Below are positions 29,473-41,529 of a DNA stretch of 64,000 nucleotides, in pieces (within the stretch, counting starts at the first letter, position 1; every line of letters begins with the position of its first letter). The notes beneath the pieces are model-generated. The model searched no databases. It was not told where the DNA came from and saw only the letters and a program-made list of their open reading frames with translations. Source of the stretch: Bryoerythrophyllum caledonicum (Eukaryota; Streptophyta; Bryopsida; Pottiales; Pottiaceae); NCBI GenBank assembly GCA_963971425.1, contig OZ020521.1, positions 10,309,519 through 10,373,518 on the forward strand. Direction: 5' to 3'. Both the position numbers and the translations under genes were made by a program.

Positions 29473-31097
29473 GTCAACTAATTTCTGCATCTAGCATCCA
29501 AGAGAAAGGATGTGAAACTTACCAACATATGCCAGACATAAATTTGGCACCATCATGGACAGCTTTTGGTGATGAGTTTGAAAATATGCAGCTTCAGGAC
29601 TGTGCCTGCACCAAATTATGCATGTGGCAAGCAGGTCAATGCCCTTCTCATATGGAGCCACCCTCGGACAGCTTGTCATTTTTGCCCACCTGATGTATTA
29701 ATGCTCGCAAAAAGCACTTGTTTGTTTCTAGCGATACCATGGAAGCAGGCACAGAAGCATGTATTGACTACTTATACCAGAATGTTTCAAACCATTGACT
29801 AGGAATGAAATCTTCCATGTGGCAAACAAATGCAGACTGTCCTGACCTCCACTTATGGGTGTTGCTACCAAGTGTGAATTGAAAACTGCAATCATGCGCT
29901 GTTTCATTCACAGATTGCACGCAAGATTGTTGAATCGTGGCACCGTGAAAGCAGACATTGTAGCACATACACTCATCCCTCGCAATATTGCGCCAATGGA
30001 TGGAGGTGGTAAAATTTAGTAGAGGTAAAAAGTTGGTATTGGGTTTACTAGAGGGCTTGATAACTTCAGCTCGATTGTAGTGGATGACTATCGATGCACT
30101 TAGCGAGTGAATGACTAGAGATGGTGTCTTCACAATTCTGGGATCTGAGTTGGGAGATGTTTCCAAGGACGGAGACATTTTGAAAAAGTCAACTAAGATT
30201 ACACATCAACGGTGGTTATAAGTTAGCTTAGATTATATGTTAATGGCATTATGATACATCAAAGGTATAGTTGGCTCCCTTTACAACAACCTCGTTGGTT
30301 TTGTATGCTATATATAGAGTCTGCTACATTGAGCGGTTGTTATAACGGAAAAGAGGGGGTTCAAATGAGTATACACCAAGTGTTGTTGTTATAAAGAGAG
30401 AAGATTGGTTATGATCCAAGCAGCCTATTATAACGAGATTGTTGTTGTATCAGATGCTTGTATGCCAAGAGAGCTAGCTGTATCACTTATGAGAGGGATG
30501 AGTGTACCAACCACTACACAATTAGTGTAAAGTCCAACAAGTTGAATGGCAAATTACGAGATGAAATTCTTCCTTTTTAATTGATACTTGGAAAATTGAT
30601 ACTAGGTCCAACCTAGATGATATTTGTGTGAGACCAAAATGACTTGGTGCCTCAGACACGATTTCTTTTAGAAAATACAGGATAATTACAGGTCGTTGTG
30701 AAAAACTCCCCATTCACTGAAACCAACTCCACCACACATTGAGCTAAGCTACAAACACACAAGAATAGAGCAGCTTTTCCAGCGCTAAAATTGGATCTGA
30801 GGGTTCTGTGATATTCTCACGGTAATTTTTTAAAACTTCTGACCTTCAATTCATTTTGCAACACACAAGATGGCAGGCAAGTGCAAAAGATAGATATTGC
30901 TGCTTACAGTGAGTGCGGTGTTGCAAGTTGTTAGCATGATCTCCTCTCTAGTCTACATAGCATAAGGTCATAGCATAAGGTATGTAAGTAAAGCCTGCAA
31001 TTGCCAGGCTTCATTACGAAAATTTTATGTTTGTACCCAGCAAAGTACAACATGTGGAGGCCACAGAATGGCAATGTGGTTATATGGTTTTCGACAA
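29473..31097. other. Intergenic DNA with a dispersed host repeat
   Basis: A 136-codon minus frame (30178-29768) has no motif I recognise, and diverged sequence like its middle recurs at 32740-32880, so it is probably repeat. 30180-30510 shares gttataac, attgttgttgtatca and gagggatgagtgta blocks with 48540-48900. Confidence 0.4.
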
Positions 31098-31300
31098 CTA
31101 CACCAAACATTGAATATAGTGTGGACCAGAGTAGTTTGAGTTTCTACACTAATTGGGAATTTTCATCCAATTGGCACCTGACACACACTTGCTTGAAAAC
31201 AAAGAGCCAATCAAATTTTGACATGCATGTGCTTGATAAAATTTAGTGTGGGTGATCCACATCAATTATGAATCCACACTATATTCAGTGTTTGGTGTAG
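31098..31300. mobile_element. 203-bp MITE with 28-bp terminal inverted repeats
   Basis: Left end CTACACCAAACATTGAATAT (31098) and the matching right end (31273-31300) differ at one position over 28 bases. Related to the inner ctacacta segment at 27927-28137 and to 57786-57979. No coding capacity. Confidence 0.9.
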
Positions 31301-34300
31301 CTAATTGTGGTTTTTATTACCTCCAAGTGTTTGCTCCTGTCCTACTTACAAACCAGATCTGAGATGTTAGCGATTAGTGCGCGAAAATGTCTCGGGGGAG
31401 GACAATTACAGGGCAGATCTAACTTGTGAGTGTTTCTTGTACGTTGGTGTGATAGATCTATCTTAACCCTTTAGCGCCCAGGGATGTTTCTGGAAAAACC
31501 AAGAATTCTGCTGATTTTTTTCTTTGAACTAGAATTGATGGAAATACAATGACTAATATTAATATCTAACCTTACAAAATTGAACTTAACCCATGATCTC
31601 AACTTTGGGGAAAATTTTCACAACATCCAACCGTTGATGGAATAGATTATAGTGTTTAAAGTTACCGTACATTGGTAGTGAAAACTGTGGAATTTGGAGG
31701 GTGTACTACTTAACTATCAATAGAGTCTTGCAAGAATTTTTTTACTTTGAATTAGAGCGGTTCACATGTGCACTAGGTTGATAGCTTCGCATTGACATAT
31801 TATATGTGAAGAAAATATTTATACCCAATTATTGGTGATTGTTTTTCTTTTTTCTACTTGGTTGTATACAAAAATGTTCCAACCTTATACGAATCAAAAC
31901 GGAAGTTTTGTATGTGAGGAGAGAGATCAAAAATCACAAAACAATGAAGAATGTCTTAAAGACCAAGTTCAATCAAAATTTAAGACCAAAATCAATGTGC
32001 ATGTGTGTGAAATACAACATAGTATGTGGCATAGTATTCACTGTATTCACTGTATTTGAGTGTATTTGGTGTATTTTGTGTTGTATTCCTAGTTTTTCCA
32101 AGAGTTCTATAAATCCAAATCATGATCTGATTGTTGTAGAGTGTTTGCGTAACGAGTGCGCAAATCTGAACCTCGTATCTCGAAGCCTAGTTCCTCATGG
32201 ATTTCATGCAAATTGAGTTTGAGCACCTCTGGAGTCCCATTTCGGGCTTCCTGGGCGCAAAAGGGTTAAGGGAGTCTGAAAGCTTGGGCCTTGATGTGTT
32301 GGAAGGTAGATCTAGATCAATGGAGTGTGGGTGAACAAACAATAGGCTACTTCACAATATCAACTGCAATCCAAATCAATATCTTAGGAGTTAACCCTGC
32401 TAATTGCGTCTTTAGTCTTGCAAAGTCTCATCTTGAAGAGACAATTATGGGGTGGTTTTGGTGAAACATATCCGTCCTTTAGGAGTTCATGATTCTATTT
32501 ATTCACTTTTCATGGCTACTAGATCAAATATAATAGCTCAGTGATGTCTCAACTAGAATTCTTATCAACCCCTATAGCATCAAGGCATTTTAGAGGAATC
32601 TCTAATCTATTGTATAAAAACCGCACAAGTGATTTCTTTGGGAATGTAAGCATAGGATCTTCTTCTAAACTTATATGAGATGATGTGGTAGAAAATTTGT
32701 GAATTTTGATAGTACGGATCGAAAGATGATGGCATTCATATACACTCATCCCTCCTGTAAGTTATAGCCAAATCTAGTGTCGGTCAATGGACGTGGTAAG
32801 AATTTAGTGGAAAATAAAGTTAGCTGAGACTTTAGTGGAGGTTTGGTAAGTTCTGTTGGATTTTACCAACAACCACTCGCAGCCTTTGGGAACCACCTAC
32901 AATCTTTGGGAACCACCCGCAACGTTCAGCACGGGAAACGAACGAGCGGACGAGAAAATCAACTCCGGAGAGCAACTTCAGCACAACACGACAGTGGACG
33001 AGCGCCACACTGAGGAGCGTTCAACGTAGTTTGGCAAGCAGTTGGGTAATCACCCGTGGCAACATCCGGAGCAGTGAAGGCAGCAGGGAGTGTTGAACCG
33101 CCCGGGTGAATCAAAGAACAGTGGACGAGTGTGTAGTGCCCAGGTGAAGCGGAGTTCACTGGATCGTTGCATTGTTTTATCTGCTCAGTGGATCATCGTG
33201 TATAGTGCCTTTTGTTAAGATGCAAGTGCTTCTGGCAAGCAATTATCGTCGAGACATTTTAGATTTGTCTTATGTTTGCGTTCGGCGTGTGTCTTGCTAT
33301 GGTTAAAAAGCAAATGTTTGCCATTTCTATGCTCATTTCAGTTATGATAGGGAAGATTTTATTTAGAGGGCATGAAGCTTTATATCCAATTCCATGTGAA
33401 ATGAATGATTATTGCTCGTATTTTGGGGAGAGTGTTTTGACATGATAAATAGTATCATGGAAAATTATGGTGCTTGAAATAAGTAGAATTTTTTTCAGTC
33501 ACTTGAACTTGACTTAGCGACATTTACTTCCCAGGAATCTGGCTACAATTTGCACATCAATGTAGATATTTTTCACCCCTTCACTTGATTTGAAAAATTT
33601 GAAGGACGTAGTTTTTATGAAACTAAACTAGAAGTTTTGTTTAGGGTCCAGGCACCAAGGGTTGAGAGTGTCGGCTTTAAGTTTAGGGTTATAGTTCCAA
33701 GGGAAATGTCCATGTCATGAATTTCACGTTTATAGGTGAATTTTTTCTTTCTATATTGCGAATGATCAATTTACAGTCATTACAACATCTCAACGCACTC
33801 ATGTTAATAAATATGGGGAGGAATCCGGGTCAAGCAACAATTCTACTGCTCCAAACGAGCACATCAAACAAGGACCTAATCAAGGAAAAATTGGTTTTTT
33901 TGTGCCATATCCTCCTTCAAGAGAAATCTTCTTCATGTCATCAAGTGGAACGACGTTGACTTCATGCTTCTTCAGCCACTCAAACAACAACTCTAATCCG
34001 CATCTATAATCAAATTAACAAGATATTGAGAGCAGAGCCCACAAACCCACAAAATTCACTTGCCACCAAAATCCTAGAGAAACCAAAAAAAAAACACAAA
34101 CAGAAGTAGATCTGCTCAAATTTGTAGTGGTGAGCACTCTCCAATACCTTCGAGAAGGCATCAAAGAGACCAAGGAAACAAGCACAAGAGACACAATGTG
34201 TTCACAGGACACACACAAGTTTGGTACAATGGTATAATTTAGAGGATGTTATAACTTAACAAAGGCTTTTAATTTAGTTGAGGTTATAGTTAGCTGAGGT

Positions 34301-34306
34301 TATAAG
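31301..34306. other. Intergenic DNA, no gene recognised
   Basis: 31450-32270 has the 'ccctttagcgcc' / 'aaaagggttaa' bordered look of another inverted-end element, but its ends are not well matched. 32880-32930 has a short tandem (tttgggaaccacc, three times). 33000-34200 shows nothing I can name. Confidence 0.35.
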
Positions 34307-34319
34307 TTAGCAGACTTAT
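34307..34319 (+). repeat. Target-site duplication, left
   Basis: TTAGCAGACTTAT, identical to 48517-48529. The flanks on either side join into a sequence resembling the host repeat at 30180-30510. Confidence 0.8.
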
Positions 34320-34768
34320 TGGGTCAAAATCAAGAATACATGATTTATTGTTACGATATATGTAATGATTTTCGAAAAATGAGAGAAGAGTAGCTCCGCA
34401 AATCCTGGTGAGGAGGGGTTTCTGATGTTAGGCGCAAATTCTCTACACACAACAATGAGAGCTGTTGGGCTCATTGTGAATCCCGGTGTGTATTATTTGT
34501 TGCTGATTAGGTATGCGTATGATGTGCAAAGTGTTGAGAGGGATTGCAAATCTTAGATCGATTGATACAAAGTTGTGTGAAGGTGCAACAAACTAGTACT
34601 AGTTTGGGAGAGCAGATCTGAAGCGGGGCTCTGTGTTGGCTCAGATCTAGATCTAGTTATTGCACTTCTCATACCAGCTCTAAGTCAATTAGATCGAGAT
34701 CTGGTTACCGCTACACCATCGCTATACCACACACCAGACCCCTCCTCAACTAGGACTCTAGCGACTCG

Positions 34769-36859
34769 ATGAAGACAAAGTGTTGTTTGCAAGAAAGTCA
34801 AGTCAGCTGCCGAGACACAAGATCCCGCAACGAACGACACTCTGCGAAACCAGCTAAGTTATCCTATGATGCCTTACATATTGCACATTGTCAAATTAGT
34901 GTTTGTATTGAAAACTCACATACATTAGTAAACAGAATAGGAACAAATCCGATGCTTAAACTCCCTGGCACAGAGGAAATGGATATACACAGGCACATGA
35001 ACAAGTGCACTCCACAGCCAGCAAACAGAGTGGAACTGCAGGTGGAGGTAAACGTCACTAAACAACACAAGGTAGTACCGAAGTACAAGGCTTCACAAGG
35101 GATACAAGGAATGAGAGAGGCGCTGAAATCGGCAGGGCTGCACGAAATAAGGGAGGCGCTGAAAATGGTCGGGCAGCACGAACAGGAACAAGCCCCACCG
35201 CCAAGATTGCAGCTGCCGGTGACGGAAGACCACTACAGCCCAGAAGACAGAGACACAAGGAAACCTCCGAAAAAACGACGAACCAACCGACCAGCTAAGT
35301 TGTACACATTCTTTGAGAACCGTATGTTATCTCAATATTGCTCTCATAAAATCGTAAGAAACACCATTATAGTTGTTGAAGATACAATACTCACGTCTAA
35401 CCCTTACCACAAAGAGTTACAAGACAGCTGCTATGTGAGAAAGGTGCAGAAGATCCAGCGAAGATGCATAGAGCGGCACCGCCCGTGGACAGAAGGGTGG
35501 ACATCGCACCATCCTGAATCGATGACGACACCAACATACCTACAACAACACCACATGAGCATCCAAGCCAATGTCAAAGACAAGATACAAATCAACAAAT
35601 ACATCGACGTGCACCCCCCCCGGACCAAGGTACGTAATCTCACCTCACAACTAATCACTTCGTGCTCCCTGTTTCTGACCTGCAGGAACCGCAGGTCCCC
35701 CAACCAAAGAGCACTGAGAAAAGAGAGAAATCCACACAGGGCCCAGCAGTTGAATGGTAATGAAGAAAAAAAATATGAAGAGCCAGCTGAAACGACTTCA
35801 CACGAAAGGCAGGCCCAACATCAAGCAAGCCAACAAACCCAGCGACGACGGATACGACAACATCAGCAGGGGACAACAAATCGGGCAGCGCATCATCCTG
35901 CACCGGCGATGACACCAACACACCTGCATCAACACCACAGAGTTAATCCAACCAGCGCCACGAACAAGAAGCAAACCAAAAAACGGAATGTCGTGCCACC
36001 CCCCAGAACCAAGGTGCGTATTCTTACCTCACATCTAACCACTTTGTGCGTTATACTTCTGGACAGCAGAAACCATAGGTCCCCCAGCCAGGCAGCAGCA
36101 GGAACATGCCGAAATCAATACAGAATTCTGCAGGTAGATGGCGACACAGCAACAAAACGTGAGAAGCCAGCAACACTAACTACACATGGAGTGAAGGCCC
36201 TATGTCAAAAACACCTACAACAAGGAGGCAGACTATCAAGACAGCAAACAAATAACAGGTACGCACGCACCCAGGTAAGAAATCTTACCCGCGCTCTTTT
36301 CCCTCTCCCCACTGATAGCACTACATTGCTAAATACTCACAAAACACAGAAAGGTGCGAAACACACAGGGACACACAGCCAAGCACAGAGTCACAGGCGA
36401 AACCCTAGCCGCCACTACAAAGACAGAAAATTCATGAAAAATCAAGATCGACCAACCGCATCCAAACGGCTCCTTGTCGAAGCCAACCCTAGAAGATCAA
36501 CAAAACAAATACGAAGACGTTCGTTGACTGCTACTACATCCATCAAGAATCAGCAAAAAATAAGGTATATAACTCGACTCCCTCTCATTCTCAAACCCTC
36601 TCAAAGTGGCATACCTCACGTACGTCCACACCGCATGCTGTGGACACATTGCGCTCCCTACCAAGCCCATGAGGAGATCGCGTACCTGGAAGGTGACGAG
36701 AAGAACCGAAGGTGTCGAAAGCTGCATCCCGCGCGCGTAGATCGGAATCTCTCCACCAGTGAAGATCATTCTCCTCCTTGCTTTGCGAATTCATTGTATG
36801 TTGTGAGTTATACATGTCCGTCGATTGTCACTAACTTAATCTATGCATGTTTCTCATAG
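34769..36859 (+). CDS. Candidate 696-codon leader ORF ('ORF0') of the LINE
   Basis: Uninterrupted frame from ATG 34769. The product is basic, rich in Gln, Arg, His and Thr, with no known domain. It contains internal repeats (PPRTKVRNLTSQLIT and PPRTKVRILTSHLTT, 128 codons apart; a weaker NLTRALFP) because the DNA repeats by 384 bp, a multiple of three. Against coding: T is scarce on this strand, which lengthens any frame, and each repeat holds a good 56-nt intron-like segment. I treat it as uncertain. Confidence 0.3.
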   Translation: MKTKCCLQESQVSCRDTRSRNERHSAKPAKLSYDALHIAHCQISVCIENSHTLVNRIGTNPMLKLPGTEEMDIHRHMNKCTPQPANRVELQVEVNVTKQHKVVPKYKASQGIQGMREALKSAGLHEIREALKMVGQHEQEQAPPPRLQLPVTEDHYSPEDRDTRKPPKKRRTNRPAKLYTFFENRMLSQYCSHKIVRNTIIVVEDTILTSNPYHKELQDSCYVRKVQKIQRRCIERHRPWTEGWTSHHPESMTTPTYLQQHHMSIQANVKDKIQINKYIDVHPPRTKVRNLTSQLITSCSLFLTCRNRRSPNQRALRKERNPHRAQQLNGNEEKKYEEPAETTSHERQAQHQASQQTQRRRIRQHQQGTTNRAAHHPAPAMTPTHLHQHHRVNPTSATNKKQTKKRNVVPPPRTKVRILTSHLTTLCVILLDSRNHRSPSQAAAGTCRNQYRILQVDGDTATKREKPATLTTHGVKALCQKHLQQGGRLSRQQTNNRYARTQVRNLTRALFPLPTDSTTLLNTHKTQKGAKHTGTHSQAQSHRRNPSRHYKDRKFMKNQDRPTASKRLLVEANPRRSTKQIRRRSLTATTSIKNQQKIRYITRLPLILKPSQSGIPHVRPHRMLWTHCAPYQAHEEIAYLEGDEKNRRCRKLHPARVDRNLSTSEDHSPPCFANSLYVVSYTCPSIVTNLIYACFS
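35500..36130 (+). repeat. Two diverged 384-bp direct repeats with intron-like segments
   Basis: Unit 1 (about 35520-35740) and unit 2 (about 35905-36125) share gatgacacc, accaaggt, cttacctcaca and aggtccccca blocks. Each has AAG|GT(A/G)CGTA and, exactly 56 bases on, a (T/A)GCAG acceptor (35630-35685; 36014-36069). A third donor-like CAG|GTAAGAAA lies at 36275. May be promoter monomers, a spliced leader, or coding repeats. Confidence 0.6.
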
Positions 36860-37618
36860 ACAGGTCAGCACCTGCAACAAACAAGCGCGAGATCAGCCAA
36901 ACCAGGAAACGATCTACATGAAGGTCACAGTCAAGTACAGAGCAGAGTCATCAAGACTCACAGCAGAATCGAGCCGCAGATCAACGCGAAGCAGTTGAAG
37001 AGCAGCTACCCTAACCAGGCAAGGAACAAGAAACACGAGCTCTGGTGCCAGTTCTTCGAGGCACACGCCCCAGCAACCCAGATCGCCGACACCCACCAGC
37101 AGAGGAGGAGCAAGAATCGCGAAATCACCAGGGAGATCGCCGCGGCCCACGCCCCAGTAGCCCAAACCTCCAACACCAAACAGCAGAAGAGTGAGAGGCA
37201 ACAAGAGGCCTAGTATACATTGCAAGACGTTCTCCGTCCCCACGCCGCACACAGCACAGGCACCTAGCGGCGATATCCTCACTATCGGCGTAGCCCGCAA
37301 GCAGGACGAAGCGCCGCGGAACAGAGTAGCACAGCCGAGGAGATCCAATCTCAGAAACCCCAGTTGGGAGCCGAGGGGAGCACGACTGCTCAAACTCCGA
37401 TAATCCAAGTCTGCCAATCACCTCTCCCAAGGACGGCGTTAGGACACCTAGTTCAAGAATCAAACGCAGCCGTAGAGGTACACGCGAGTACTGCTCGAAC
37501 ACCAGCGGAGGTGAAGCCCCTGCAAGCCAACACGCAACCTAAGCCCGCAGCCTATGCCATCACAATAGGAGTACAAGTCAAGGGACCCCAGCTAGAGTCA
37601 AGCGTGAGACATCCAATC

Positions 37619-38043
37619 GTAAGGTGTCTCTTTCCAGCCAAGACTAGACTCTCAAGTCATTCTCTTCTCTCACCATCTTTACAATCTACTGCTCTCTACC
37701 ACTACTGGGATTATTATGCAATCCCAAAGTCATGTAAACATAATGAGTTATTTGAGTGTGTTACTTGGAAGGGTGCCCAAATTTTTGGCACCCCCCGTGT
37801 GTGTGTCTGTGTAAAGGTCATTATGTACTACTATGTCAAATCCTCTCACCTCCAACCTTTAGGTCATGATTCGGTAAGTAGTTGTCATGCAATCAATATT
37901 TCTGTCCATCCCTTCTTGACAATCTTAACTTCAATAAGCCCTCAACGTATGTTGGGGGGAGAAGTTAAGCACAAGAGGATAAGGGGTTGTAGTGAGTCAA
38001 TACGATGCAAATCAATTAACACACTTTGTTTTGTATGCTACAG
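37619..38043 (+). other. Possible intron just before LINE ORF1
   Basis: gtaaggtgtc at 37619 and tgtatgctacag ending at 38043, with the ORF1 ATG one base after the acceptor. The segment is T-rich compared with its A/C-rich surroundings, as expected of an intron. Inference from signals only. Confidence 0.35.
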
Positions 38044-38044
38044 T

Positions 38045-39547
38045 ATGTCTACAGCTCAAGATGCTGCCACCTCCTCCAAGCGCCTTTTTGTTGATGTGGT
38101 AGATGGAAACCCAGTCAATACGAGTCAAAATGTCTTGTTTATCACAAACACCACCCAGAAGAAAGTGAGGGCAACAAGTTTGCCCTTCACCGAATACTGG
38201 CTGGGTTTTCATGCAATGAATACAATTGCGAAGAATAATGGGAATAATAAAATACCAATAGTAAGTATTGAAGACTTGGTCAAATGTGGTCTAAGTACGA
38301 AAGAGGCAAGCGAATGTTATGTAGCAGTCCCTGCTTTCCCATTCACTCCCCAAATAGAGTGGCCATCCAAAAGAATGGATGGAAAAATGGGTAACCATTT
38401 TAACCTCACCCAACTTCCAAGTGAAGTTGAGGTGGATAAAAATGGTTATGCATTAGACTACCAAGTATCGATCCATTTCGAGCTTGGGGACCAAGTCTGG
38501 GCAAAGGATATTGTCTTAAATATGGTAAAAAATAGACTCAATGAAATGGAAATCCCTACTGGGACAGACATTGGTGAGCCTATAGCCATTTTTTGCTACC
38601 ACCAAACCAACAATTGGAATGGGGTCATTAAAATACACTTAAAAAACCCCGAGATGGACGGTAGAGGATTGTTGAAAGGACTGAGACCCTTCATTCTCAT
38701 TCTAAATGAAGGGATTCCATATAAGGGAAAAGTATGCAAAACATACGACTCCCTTGCCTTTTCACACCTCCTATCAGTCAAAATTTCGGGTCCAAATCTT
38801 GCCAATAAAGAATCATATGAACTACATGAAGAGATTGTAAGGGAGAGCTTTGCGAGAGGGCAGGATTTTGAAATTACCGGGGTAGAAAAAAAGGCATTTT
38901 CTGACTTCGCATGGGTGAAAACTCCCTCCCCGGAGCAAGCGGCCAAAGTAAAAGACTATAAAGTCACATTCTCCAATGAGATTTTTGTGCCATGCTTTGC
39001 AACTAGAAAAATGGATGAGGACGAAATAGCAAAGAAGAATTGTCTTATTCTCATTGCTAAAAACCTCAATAAAACAAAAAATGAAAAGGAACTTGCAAGT
39101 GGAATCAAGTCCGTAATCGGTGAAGAGAATGTGGTTGATATATTCTTCAAACTCGAGCACGGGCGACATGTGGGGACTTGTAACATTGAATGTCTAAACG
39201 CTGCAGTATACAAAAAGCATGTCAAACAAAGCAAGAAAATTCATGGAAAGTATGTCATGTTCACTCCCCACCCTAAAAGTTTAGATGGAAGTAATAAACC
39301 TAATATGGATGAACTTGCGAGGTTAGGGTTCTCAGATGTAAACTCGGCAGTTGCCAATGCTGTGATTGCCATGGAGAATGGACCAAACAAGGGCAATGGC
39401 ATTACCCTTGAACAACTCCGAAAGGAAATGAAGACTATGAAGGGGGAAATCGTTCAAGAGGCAAGACAATATGCGGATATGGTACAAGCTAACACGGTCA
39501 AGTCCCTTAGAGGGGAAATGACAACTCTCCGATCTCAACTCATCTAA
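38045..39547 (+). CDS. LINE ORF1 protein with RRM-like domain
   Basis: 500 residues from ATG 38045 (MSTAQDAATSSKRLF). The frame is open upstream to 37364, but sequence character changes at 38045 and an acceptor-like site precedes it, so I take this start. Residues about 333-412 look like an RNA recognition motif: RNP2-like CLILIAKNL, RNP1-like HVGTCNIECLNAAVY. The C-terminus (about 440-500) is predicted coiled coil (LEQLRKEMKTMKGEIVQEA), fitting multimerisation. The N-terminal 330 residues match nothing I know. The frame is intact, and ORF2 starts 80 nt downstream. Role by analogy: RNA binding in the retrotransposition particle. Confidence 0.8.
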   Translation: MSTAQDAATSSKRLFVDVVDGNPVNTSQNVLFITNTTQKKVRATSLPFTEYWLGFHAMNTIAKNNGNNKIPIVSIEDLVKCGLSTKEASECYVAVPAFPFTPQIEWPSKRMDGKMGNHFNLTQLPSEVEVDKNGYALDYQVSIHFELGDQVWAKDIVLNMVKNRLNEMEIPTGTDIGEPIAIFCYHQTNNWNGVIKIHLKNPEMDGRGLLKGLRPFILILNEGIPYKGKVCKTYDSLAFSHLLSVKISGPNLANKESYELHEEIVRESFARGQDFEITGVEKKAFSDFAWVKTPSPEQAAKVKDYKVTFSNEIFVPCFATRKMDEDEIAKKNCLILIAKNLNKTKNEKELASGIKSVIGEENVVDIFFKLEHGRHVGTCNIECLNAAVYKKHVKQSKKIHGKYVMFTPHPKSLDGSNKPNMDELARLGFSDVNSAVANAVIAMENGPNKGNGITLEQLRKEMKTMKGEIVQEARQYADMVQANTVKSLRGEMTTLRSQLI

Positions 39548-39553
39548 ACAATC

Positions 39554-39625
39554 ATGGCGGCCGAGTCACAAGCTTCGGAACGGGAGCAACGTGCTATAGA
39601 TGGCAAAATGGACACGTCAAACTAA
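39554..39625 (+). CDS. 23-codon micro-ORF between ORF1 and ORF2
   Basis: ATG 39554 to TAA 39625, product MAAESQASEREQRAIDGKMD plus three residues, polar and charged. It fills the inter-ORF gap almost exactly and ends two bases before ORF2 begins. May be a translational coupling device or chance. Confidence 0.25.
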   Translation: MAAESQASEREQRAIDGKMDTSN

Positions 39626-39627
39626 TA

Positions 39628-41529
<1,902 letters not shown>

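Noticed and set aside
29768-30178. 136-codon minus frame as a gene
   Set aside because: Diverged sequence from its middle recurs near 32740-32880 with no open frame, so it is probably dispersed repeat.
31450-32275. Possible further TTAA element (ccctttagcgcc ... aaaagggttaa)
   Set aside because: Borders resemble the TTAA family, but the ends match each other poorly and the interior does not align with known copies.
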